The notes under the pieces were generated by a model. That model had not been told where the DNA came from. It worked only from the letters and a program-made list of their open reading frames with translations, and did no database searches. Both the position numbers and the translations under genes were made by a program. Shown one piece after another: positions 57,597 through 64,000 of a stretch of DNA of 64,000 nucleotides. The stretch lies in the NCBI RefSeq assembly GCF_030063185.1, contig NZ_JASISP010000005.1, positions 1-64,000 on the forward strand. The letters are read 5' to 3'. Within the stretch, counting starts at the first letter, position 1, and every line of letters starts with the position of its first letter. This stretch comes from Arthrobacter sp. H35-D1. Its GTDB lineage: Bacteria > Actinomycetota > Actinomycetes > Actinomycetales > Micrococcaceae.

Positions 57597-58367
57597 ATGG
57601 CCAAAACGACTGACTCCGCACCCAGCAACGCTGACAAGCCCAAGCGTTCCCTCTTTTCCCGCAGCCCCAAGGCTGAGAAGCCGAAAAAGACGAAGAAACC
57701 CAGCCGCGTCAAGCAAATGGTGGACATCTTCAAGATGACCCGCCGCCATGACCCCATGGTCACGTGGCTGATGCTTGGTGCCTTTGTTGGGCTGATCCTT
57801 GTCTCCGTACTGGTGGCGATGCTGCTGTCTCCCGGCAACTGGATCACCGGTTTGCTCGTGGGCATTCCCTTGGGTTTGCTGGGTGCATTGTTGATCATGT
57901 CGCGCCGCGCCGAACGTGCGGCTTATTCACAGATCGAAGGCAAGGCCGGTGCTGCTGGCGCGGCACTGGGTTCGCTGAAGAAGGGCTGGATCTTCGACGA
58001 GCAGCCTGCCTCGGTTAATCCGCGCACCCAGGACGTGGTCTTTCGCGCCATCGGCAAGCCTGGCATTGTTCTTGTCACCGAAGGCCCCTCGAACCGGGTC
58101 AAGGGCCTGGTCGATGCAGAGCGTCGCCGGCTGAACAGGATTCTGCCCAACGTCAAGATCACGATCATCGAGACTGGCAAGGGCGAGGGCCAAGTGCCGA
58201 TCGCCAAGGTCACCAAGAAGATGGGCAAGCTCAAGAAAGAGCTGACAAAGGTTGAAGTGGGCGCCGTGAACAAGCGCATCACCTCCATGGGCAACAAACT
58301 ACCCATCCCCAAGGGCATCGATCCCTACAAGGCGCGCCCGGACCGCAAGGCAGCACGCGGCCGCTAA
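57597..58367 (+). CDS. DUF4191 family membrane protein
   Basis: A 256-residue protein: Lys/Pro/Ser-rich N-terminus (1-50), two membrane helices (about 57-100), then a basic soluble domain with GKPGIVLVTEGPSNRVKGLV and KKMGKLKKELTKVEVGAVNKR. Homologues follow lipA in actinobacteria (the position of Rv2219 in M. tuberculosis). Function unknown. It lies 63 bases after lipA and has a strong terminator. Confidence 0.88.
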   Translation: MAKTTDSAPSNADKPKRSLFSRSPKAEKPKKTKKPSRVKQMVDIFKMTRRHDPMVTWLMLGAFVGLILVSVLVAMLLSPGNWITGLLVGIPLGLLGALLIMSRRAERAAYSQIEGKAGAAGAALGSLKKGWIFDEQPASVNPRTQDVVFRAIGKPGIVLVTEGPSNRVKGLVDAERRRLNRILPNVKITIIETGKGEGQVPIAKVTKKMGKLKKELTKVEVGAVNKRITSMGNKLPIPKGIDPYKARPDRKAARGR

Positions 58368-58377
58368 ACAGACATGC

Positions 58378-58412
58378 AAAATGCCCGGCGGGATGACCTG
58401 CCGGGCATTTTT
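58378..58412 (+). terminator. Terminator of the DUF4191 gene
   Basis: AAAATGCCCGGC (58378-58389) and GCCGGGCATTTT (58400-58411) pair over 12 bases, with inner GGG/CCT pairing and a T-run built into the right arm. Confidence 0.88.
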
Positions 58413-58436
58413 GTGCCCTGGTTCCACGGGCCCGGA

Positions 58437-58856
58437 CTACGCGGGCTGAGACTCCATGGATCCTGGCTGGGGCTCTTCGAGCTCCTCGGGTGTGAGCGGG
58501 CAAAGGACGCAGAACTCGTTGCCTGCAGGGTCGGCCATGACGACCCAGCTCGTCGTGGCCGGCTGACCGACGTCGACCCTTCTTGCACCGAGCGACTCGA
58601 GCCGCTTCACCTCGACGCCCTGGTCGTGCGGTCGCAGGTCCAAATGCAGCCGGTTCTTCACGGATTTGCCTTCCGGCACACGCAGGAACAGCAGGTCGGG
58701 AGCCACGCCGTCCTCCGGACTGCCCGCGGGCGGCTCCAGCACCACTTCTTCGTCGGTGGCGTAGGTTCGTCGCCAGCCCAGGGCTTCTTGCCAGAAGGCC
58801 GCCAAGCTCGACGGGTCGACGCTGTCGATGCAGAGGCACTGGATACGCAGGAGCAT
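58437..58856 (-). CDS. VOC family protein (glyoxalase-like)
   Basis: A 139-residue protein with the glyoxalase-like pattern of PF18029: SVDPSSLAAFWQEALGWRRTY, APDLLFLRVPEGKSVKNRLHLDLRPHD (wider loops) and VMADPAGNEFCVL near the end. ATG 58856 begins MLLRIQCLCIDSVD; the short upstream extension is not supported. Substrate unknown. It is convergent with the DUF4191 gene, and an RDD gene follows on the same strand upstream. Confidence 0.85.
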   Translation of the reverse strand: MLLRIQCLCIDSVDPSSLAAFWQEALGWRRTYATDEEVVLEPPAGSPEDGVAPDLLFLRVPEGKSVKNRLHLDLRPHDQGVEVKRLESLGARRVDVGQPATTSWVVMADPAGNEFCVLCPLTPEELEEPQPGSMESQPA

Positions 58857-58947
58857 GCTGTGAGTGTGCCACAGCCGTGGGGTGGGCGCCACAGAATTCC
58901 AACAACCGCAGGCAACCGGGGAAAATGGCTATGGAGACGCCTAGACC

Positions 58948-59385
58948 CTAGCGGCGGACCAGGATGGTCTTCATGGCCTTGTCGTGCAGGCCACGGTGGT
59001 CTGCATCAACAATGATGGCAGGGATCACCAGGCACACGAGCAGCGCGCGAACTACACCTGCCAGCAAGCCCGGGGGCCCGCCGTTGAGCGTGGTGACGTG
59101 GATGCCCATGATCCTGTGGCCCACGCTGTAGCCAAGAGTGCCCACCAGGACCATTTGCTCGGCTGCAAAAATGGCGAGGATTGCATTGGGATTGCTGTCC
59201 AAGAACGCGGCGGCAATCAGGTACGACAGCCCCCAGTCAATGCAGAGGGCCAGGATGCGCCGACCGGCACGAGCAATGGATCCACGCCCCGATTCGGGCC
59301 TGCCCAAACGCTCGCCCGGGAATTTCGATATATTGGATGTGTCCGGCCCGCTGAGCCATGAACCTATGTCTTTACGATCTACCAC
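58948..59385 (-). CDS. RDD family membrane protein
   Basis: A 145-residue RDD protein with a hydrophilic N-terminus and helices from about 40. Landmarks are the RILALCIDWGLSYLIAAAF helix with the Asp of the RDD name, GYSVGHRIMGIHVTT, and GGPPGLLAGVVRALLVCLVIP. RDD proteins are suspected of Na+/H+ or small-molecule transport, but most are uncharacterised. Its position upstream of glnA, divergent, corresponds to that of Rv2219A. Confidence 0.87.
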   Translation of the reverse strand: MVDRKDIGSWLSGPDTSNISKFPGERLGRPESGRGSIARAGRRILALCIDWGLSYLIAAAFLDSNPNAILAIFAAEQMVLVGTLGYSVGHRIMGIHVTTLNGGPPGLLAGVVRALLVCLVIPAIIVDADHRGLHDKAMKTILVRR

Positions 59386-59443
59386 TCCCCCAGCCTACCG
59401 GCGCAGGGAGGAACCAGGGTATCGGACGCCGGTCCGGACGCGT

Positions 59444-59481
59444 GTAACGTGCTGGAAACATTACGGACACGGTCGAGAAAT
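59444..59481 (+). promoter_or_regulatory. Two-unit GlnR-type binding box before glnA
   Basis: GTAAC-n6-GAAAC-n6-GACAC-n6-GAAAT fits the GlnR consensus gTnAC-n6-GaAAC repeated twice. The first unit is perfect; the second differs at one or two positions. It is 90 bases before the glnA start and 59 bases from the divergent RDD start, a usual position for activation of glnA. Confidence 0.8.
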
Positions 59482-59570
59482 AGCGTCGTTCTAGTCTTAT
59501 GAGAAGTTGCACATGCCCACGGCCGGTCACCGCCGGCCAAAGCCCCCAGCACCAAGTACCAAGGAGCAAG

Positions 59571-60995
59571 ATGTTCAAGAACGCGGAAGAAGTCCTGCAG
59601 TTCATCAAAGACGAGGATGTAAAGTTCGTCGACATTCGATTCACCGACCTTCCCGGCGTCCAGCAGCACTTCAACGTGCCAGCCAAGACCGTGGACCTTG
59701 ACTTCTTCGTCGAAGGACAGCTGTTCGACGGCTCCTCCATCAGGGGCTTTCAGGGCATCGCAGAATCTGACATGCAGCTCATCCCGGATCCCAAGACGGC
59801 CTTCGTTGACACTTTTCGCAAGGAAAAGACGCTGGCGCTGAACTTCTCCATCGTGAACCCGCGCACCGGTGATCCTTACCACCGCGATCCGCGCGGCGTT
59901 GCCGAGAAGGCTGAAGCCTACCTGGCCTCCACAGGCATTGCCGACACCGCATTCTTCGGTGCCGAAGCCGAGTTCTTTGTCTTCGACAACGTCCAGTACG
60001 AGTCCTCGGCCAAGGGGTCTTTCTACAAGATCGACTCCGAAGAGGCCTACTGGAACACCGGACGGAAGGAAGAGGGCGGCAACCTCGGCTACAAGACCCC
60101 GGAGAAGGGTGGCTACTTCCCCGTGGCCCCGATTGACCACCAGGCCGACCTGCGCGACGCCATGTGCATCGAACTGGACAAGGCCGGCCTTGCCGTTGAG
60201 CGCTCACACCACGAGGTTGGTGCGGCCGGCCAGGCTGAGATCAACTACACGTTCAACACACTGGTCCATTCTGCCGACGACCTGCAGAAGTTCAAGTACG
60301 TCATCAAGAACACCGCCTGGGCCTGGGGCAAGTCCGTCACATTCATGCCCAAGCCGGTCTTTGGCGACAATGGTTCCGGCATGCACTGCCACCAGTCGCT
60401 GTGGAGCAACGGCGATCCCCTGTTCTACGATGAGAAGGGCTATGCAGGTCTCTCCGACATGGCCCGCTGGTACATAGGCGGCCTACTGAAGCATGCCGAC
60501 GCCGTGTTGGCGTTCACCAACCCCACCGTCAACTCCTACCGCCGCCTGGTCAAGGGCTTCGAAGCACCGGTGAACATGGTGTACTCGCAAGGCAACCGCT
60601 CCGCCGGCATCCGCATCCCGATCACGGGCTCGAACCCGAAGGCCAAGCGCCTGGAGTTCCGCGCCCCGGACGCCTCCTCCAACCCGTACTTGGCGTTCTC
60701 GGCCCAGCTGATGGCCGGCCTTGACGGGATCCGCAACCGCATCGAACCCCCCGCTCCCATCGACAAGGACCTGTACGAGCTCCCCCCGGAAGAAGCCAAG
60801 GACATCCCCAAGGCCCCCGAGTCGCTCGAAGAGGCCCTGATCGCCCTTGAGAACGACAACGAGTTCTTGCAGGCAGGCGGCGTGTTCACCCAGGACCTGA
60901 TCGACACTTGGATCGACTACAAGCGCGAGTACGAGATCAAGCCGTTGCAGTTGCGCCCGAACCCGTACGAGTTCGAGCTCTACTACAGCTGCTAG
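59571..60995 (+). CDS. glnA: Glutamine synthetase type I
   Basis: A 474-residue GSI-beta enzyme, making glutamine from glutamate, ammonia and ATP. Seen are [24 protein letters not shown], the metal-binding [11 protein letters not shown] and [11 protein letters not shown], and the NRSAGIRIP loop. The adenylylation site is Y402 in DLYELPPEE, so activity is likely controlled by GlnE. AAGGAG precedes ATG 59571 by 4 bases. A GlnR-type box lies 90 bases upstream, suggesting nitrogen control. Confidence 0.97.
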   Translation: MFKNAEEVLQFIKDEDVKFVDIRFTDLPGVQQHFNVPAKTVDLDFFVEGQLFDGSSIRGFQGIAESDMQLIPDPKTAFVDTFRKEKTLALNFSIVNPRTGDPYHRDPRGVAEKAEAYLASTGIADTAFFGAEAEFFVFDNVQYESSAKGSFYKIDSEEAYWNTGRKEEGGNLGYKTPEKGGYFPVAPIDHQADLRDAMCIELDKAGLAVERSHHEVGAAGQAEINYTFNTLVHSADDLQKFKYVIKNTAWAWGKSVTFMPKPVFGDNGSGMHCHQSLWSNGDPLFYDEKGYAGLSDMARWYIGGLLKHADAVLAFTNPTVNSYRRLVKGFEAPVNMVYSQGNRSAGIRIPITGSNPKAKRLEFRAPDASSNPYLAFSAQLMAGLDGIRNRIEPPAPIDKDLYELPPEEAKDIPKAPESLEEALIALENDNEFLQAGGVFTQDLIDTWIDYKREYEIKPLQLRPNPYEFELYYSC

Positions 60996-61006
60996 GCCAC
61001 CACATG

Positions 61007-61041
61007 CAAAAGGGCCGGAACACCTTGTTCCGGCCCTTTTG
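61007..61041 (+). terminator. Terminator of glnA
   Basis: CAAAAGGGCCGGAACA and TGTTCCGGCCCTTTTG pair perfectly over 16 bases around a CCT loop, 11 bases after the stop. Confidence 0.9.
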
Positions 61042-61100
61042 TTGTCATAGGTGCCAGCGCGTCACCGTCAGGTGACGATGCGCGCAGGACCTGGTTCCGG

Positions 61101-61259
61101 TTACTTGGACATGGCCTTCCGTCGCACCCAGCCGACCGCGGCTGTGGCGATGAACAGCACAATTCCAATGACGGCCAGCCAAAACAAACCTTTGATGACA
61201 AAGCCCAAAAGAACGAGGACCAGCCAGATAACAAGCAAGACAACTAGTATTTGCAGCAT
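61101..61259 (-). CDS. 52-residue hydrophobic membrane peptide
   Basis: Reading the minus strand from ATG 61259 gives 52 residues ending in TAA at 61101: MLQILVVLLV then a long hydrophobic stretch, a Gly-Phe-Val-Ile-Lys break, a second hydrophobic stretch and a basic C-terminus (VGWVRRKAMSK). Two membrane helices are likely. It fills the gap between glnA and csbD. Codons are mixed; a GGGA ribosome-like site lies close to the ATG. Function unknown. Confidence 0.65.
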   Translation of the reverse strand: MLQILVVLLVIWLVLVLLGFVIKGLFWLAVIGIVLFIATAAVGWVRRKAMSK

Positions 61260-61308
61260 TCCCAAAATCTACCGCCATGGCATGCGGAACGCCAGCCGGT
61301 GGTAAATG

Positions 61309-61343
61309 AGTCAGGACCGGAACGAATTCTCCCGGTCCTGACT
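61309..61343 (-). terminator. Terminator of the CsbD gene
   Basis: AGTCAGGACCGG (61309-61320) pairs with CCGGTCCTGACT (61332-61343), 12 perfect bases around an 11-base loop, placed downstream of the minus-strand csbD stop. Confidence 0.8.
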
Positions 61344-61365
61344 GTTGCCATGCGAGTTCTAGCAG

Positions 61366-61551
61366 CTAGTTGCCGGTAACGTCCTTGGCTGCATCCTTGA
61401 CATGCTCTCCGGCCTGCTTGGCTTTCGCCGCGGCCTGGTCGGCTGCACCCTCTGCTTCAAGCTTCTGATTGTCCGTTGCATCGCCGGCAGTTTCCTTGGC
61501 TTTGCCCTTCATTTCCTGTGCCTTGTTGCCGATCTTATCTCCGAGTCCCAT
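61366..61551 (-). CDS. CsbD family stress-response protein
   Basis: A 61-residue, highly hydrophilic Lys/Ala/Glu-rich protein of the CsbD family (MGLGDKIGNKAQEMKGKAKE, ending HVKDAAKDVTGN). CsbD proteins are induced under general stress; molecular role unknown. AAGGAGG at a 5-base spacing fixes ATG 61551. It has its own terminator. Confidence 0.92.
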   Translation of the reverse strand: MGLGDKIGNKAQEMKGKAKETAGDATDNQKLEAEGAADQAAAKAKQAGEHVKDAAKDVTGN

Positions 61552-61755
61552 GGGGACCTCCTTCAATATGAATCCAACGTGGTTACGGTTCAGAATTTAC
61601 GGACTGAAACTGGGAATTACCTGTGTGCCGAAAAGGACGTCCACCCGTGGCCGGCCAGTCCGGAGACATGCTGGCACTGGCGCAAATGCCGGGACTATGG
61701 TTGTAGGACACATTTGCCGGGAGGCAATGCCACCAGCGAGTGCCAGGAGGCAACA

Positions 61756-63018
61756 ATGACCACCACATCAACAGTTTTCAAGAACGCCCACGTGTTCGAC
61801 GGCGAGGATTTCCTCCCCGAACCCACCGACGTCGTCTTTGCCGACGGCGTAGTTGCCGCCGTCGGGCCTGGTGCCGGCGACGCCGAACAGCATGCAACAG
61901 CAATGGTTGTCGACTGCACGGGCAAAACGCTGCTTCCCGGCATGATCGACCTTCACATCCATGCCACCTCATCCAACCCAGGGTCCGTGCAGGCGTTCAT
62001 CGAGCCGTTCTCGCTGCAGTTCTACGAGTCCGTACGCAACCTCGAGGCCACACTTCGCGCTGGTATCACCTCCGCCCGCGACGCTGGGGGCGCCGACCTG
62101 GGCGCCAAGGTCGCCCAGGAATCCGGGCTGCTCCAGGGACCCAGGCTGAGACTCGCAATCAGCATCATGTCCCAAACCGGCGGCCACGGCGACTTTTGGA
62201 TGCCCTCAGGAGTCTCCTCCCCCGCGCTGGGCCCACACCCCGGCCGGCCCAGCGGTGTGGCAGACGGCGTCGAGGAAGTCCGCAAGGCCGTGCGCACGCT
62301 CCTGCGCGCCGGTGCCGACCAGATCAAGATCTGCTCTACTGGAGGAGTCCTCTCCCCCACCGACGACCCGCGCCACTCGCAGTTCAGCCTCGAAGAGATC
62401 AAGGTCATTGTTGAGGAAGCCGAGACCCAAGGCAAGTACGTCATGTCCCACGCGCAAGGCACCGCGGGGATCCGCAACGCGCTGGACGCCGGCGTGCGCA
62501 CCATCGAGCACGGCATCTACCTTGACGACGAGACCATCCAAGCGTTCCTGGACCGCGATGCGTACTTGGTCCCCACGCTGGCCGCCCCCGCTGCGGTCAT
62601 CAAAAAGGCCGAGGCCGGCAACAGCGGCTTGCCGCAACAGGTGATCGACAAGGCCTACCGGGTGTACGACGACCATCTGGCCTCGGTGAGCCGTGCCATC
62701 GAGGCGGGCGTGAAGATCGGAATGGGCACCGATTCAGGAGTTGGCGTCCATGGCGAGAACCTTGAGGAACTAGCCCTGTTGGCTGGCGCAGGGATGTCGC
62801 TGCGCCAGGTGTTGGCCTCCACAACCTCGATCGCCGGTGAACTCATCACCCCTGTCGGTGCAGTGGGCAGGCTGGCCGAGAACTACCTGGCCGACGCCGT
62901 CGTCCTCAACGGAAAACTGGAGTCGACCGACCAACTGTCCGGCCTCCGTTCCATGATCGAGCGGGTCTTCCAGAACGGCGTCCAACAATTCGAAACCGAA
63001 ACCTCCCAGCAGCACTGA
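61756..63018 (+). CDS. Metal-dependent amidohydrolase (imidazolonepropionase/prolidase-like)
   Basis: A 420-residue amidohydrolase-superfamily enzyme. Metal-binding features are in order: DLHIHAT (HxH), the likely carboxylated lysine in QIKICSTGG, the His of SHAQG, the His of EHGIYLD, and the Asp of GTDSG. These match the Sgx9260/prolidase-type group that cleaves N-acyl or peptide-like bonds. AGGAGG is 5 bases before ATG 61756; the longer frame upstream is not used. The substrate is unknown. It is 16 bases before a membrane transporter gene, so the pair may import and cleave one compound. Confidence 0.88.
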   Translation: MTTTSTVFKNAHVFDGEDFLPEPTDVVFADGVVAAVGPGAGDAEQHATAMVVDCTGKTLLPGMIDLHIHATSSNPGSVQAFIEPFSLQFYESVRNLEATLRAGITSARDAGGADLGAKVAQESGLLQGPRLRLAISIMSQTGGHGDFWMPSGVSSPALGPHPGRPSGVADGVEEVRKAVRTLLRAGADQIKICSTGGVLSPTDDPRHSQFSLEEIKVIVEEAETQGKYVMSHAQGTAGIRNALDAGVRTIEHGIYLDDETIQAFLDRDAYLVPTLAAPAAVIKKAEAGNSGLPQQVIDKAYRVYDDHLASVSRAIEAGVKIGMGTDSGVGVHGENLEELALLAGAGMSLRQVLASTTSIAGELITPVGAVGRLAENYLADAVVLNGKLESTDQLSGLRSMIERVFQNGVQQFETETSQQH

Positions 63019-63034
63019 TCCAAGGACAAACAAC

Positions 63035-64000
63035 ATGTTTGAATCACCGGTCTATGTGGTCACCATCATTTTGGCGTTGCTGGCCTTCGCCGAAGTCCTT
63101 TCCCTCGTCACCAAAGCGTGGGTTCCCTCGCTGCTGGTGATCATTGCCGGTTACCTGGTATTGCTGTGGACCGGGGTCCTGCCACCGGACCTGATCCCCA
63201 AATCGGCATTCACCACCGTGGGAGTCGTGCTGGTCGGCGCCGTAATCGCCCACATGGGCACCCTGATCCCGCTGCGGCAGATCAAGACGCAGTACAAGGC
63301 CATCCTGATCGCCCTGACCGGGATTCTCTTCGGCGCGGGGCTGATTCTGGCGGTGCTGGGGCCCGTGCTGGGCTACCCGACCGCCGTCGCCGGGACCGGG
63401 CCGGTCACCGGCGGTCTCATCGCCTACCTGATCACCGCACAAAAGCTCACCGAGGCCGGGCTGCCGTCACTGGTGGCGGTCGCTGCGATAGTGCTCGGGC
63501 TGCAGAGCCTTGTCGGCCTGCCGCTGGCCAACATCCTGCTGCGCAAGTACGCGACCAAGCTCCGCGACAACGGCGCGTTCGACGTCCCGGAGGCACCTGC
63601 CCCGTCCGCCTCCCCTAGGGACGACGCAGGGGCCGATTCCGCGGTGGCCGTCCAACAGGTGCTCGCGGCACCTCCCAAGCGCACGTTCCAGCTGGTCCCG
63701 GAGAAGTACCAGCAACCCTCGACCCTGCTATTTCTGCTGTTCATCGCCGCCAGCCTGGCGACCTGGTTGGATTCGCTGACCGGGCTGAACTACGGTGTCT
63801 GGGCGCTGCTGCTGGGCTTGCTGGGCCGCGTACTAGGGGTCTTTCCCGAAAAGGCTATGGAGAAGGCCAACGCCTTCGGTTTCGGGCTCATCGCCGTCAT
63901 CGTCGTCATCATGGCGTCCGTAAGCGCCGTAACGTTCGAGACAGTCAGGGCGACCATCGGACCGGCGATCCTCATCTTGGCCGTCGGAGCAATCGGCATT
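63035..64000 (+). CDS. Multi-pass membrane transporter, N-terminal 322 residues (cut by window end)
   Basis: An open frame from ATG 63035 (AAGGAC upstream) to the window end with no stop. It encodes several hydrophobic helices (for example TIILALLAFAEVLSLV, SLLVIIAGYLVLLWTGVL), a GP-rich segment (GPVTGGLIAYLITAQKLTEAG) that looks like a transport hairpin, a soluble Ala/Pro/Asp loop around residues 190-220, then a second set of helices. The two-half architecture resembles anion or glutamate-type secondary transporters, but no family is assigned with confidence. The amidohydrolase directly upstream suggests a shared substrate. Confidence 0.7.
   Translation, partial: MFESPVYVVTIILALLAFAEVLSLVTKAWVPSLLVIIAGYLVLLWTGVLPPDLIPKSAFTTVGVVLVGAVIAHMGTLIPLRQIKTQYKAILIALTGILFGAGLILAVLGPVLGYPTAVAGTGPVTGGLIAYLITAQKLTEAGLPSLVAVAAIVLGLQSLVGLPLANILLRKYATKLRDNGAFDVPEAPAPSASPRDDAGADSAVAVQQVLAAPPKRTFQLVPEKYQQPSTLLFLLFIAASLATWLDSLTGLNYGVWALLLGLLGRVLGVFPEKAMEKANAFGFGLIAVIVVIMASVSAVTFETVRATIGPAILILAVGAIGI

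Overview
The window is chromosomal DNA from a high-GC actinobacterium of the Micrococcaceae, most like Arthrobacter and relatives. Three things point there. Core actinobacterial genes are present (SepH, DUF3093/3159/3710/4191/4192/4193/5998 proteins, an RNA polymerase sigma factor with a long Ala/Lys-rich N-terminus, a fused CydDC). The block gcvT - pepA - lpd - E2 - lipB - lipA - DUF4191 - RDD - glnA follows the order known around glnA1 in Mycobacterium tuberculosis. GTG and TTG starts are frequent. No rRNA, tRNA, CRISPR array or intact insertion sequence was seen.

Region 1 (about 580-9750) is a one-strand copper-handling cluster. It has a promoter with a CsoR-type dyad, a small HMA copper-binding protein, a CPH-type copper P-type ATPase, a DUF6153 protein, a DUF305 lipoprotein, a BNR/Asp-box lipoprotein, CcdA, a Tat-type multicopper oxidase with a lipobox, its own Lgt, a DUF3105 protein and a small membrane protein. 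Three of the products carry lipoboxes, so the embedded lgt probably serves the cluster. A strong hairpin ends it.

Region 2 (9900-16500) is conserved actinobacterial core: an M23 peptidase behind a ydaO-type c-di-AMP riboswitch, then DUF3159, OB-fold, DUF3710, dut, DUF3093, DUF4193 and sepH. Region 3 (16500-19850) looks like a decayed insertion: a short AlkD-type protein, a VOC protein and a frameshifted alkyl sulfatase. Region 4 (19900-30000) has a phosphodiesterase-type protein, DUF5998, a GNAT/acyl-CoA-synthetase fusion, parC, an ankyrin gene broken by a 14-bp duplication, DinB and a double GNAT protein.

Region 5 (29900-37800) is the cytochrome bd locus: cydA and cydB with a single-chain CydDC. 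It faces a BlaI-type repressor and an M56 metallopeptidase across a spacer with two identical-arm dyads. Region 6 (37800-47450) holds parE, a DUF7455 protein, an 81-bp tandem repeat, sigA, DUF4192, an MFS transporter, a PAC2 protein and gcvT.

Region 7 (47590-64000) holds pepA, lpd, the lipoylated E2, OsmC, a Ser/Thr kinase, lipB-lipA, DUF4191, a VOC and an RDD protein, and glnA behind a two-unit GlnR-type box. It ends with a 52-residue membrane peptide, CsbD, and an amidohydrolase paired with a membrane transporter cut by the window end. LipB and LipA supply the cofactor for the lipoylated E2 nearby; Lpd reoxidises it. Many genes end in perfect hairpin terminators.
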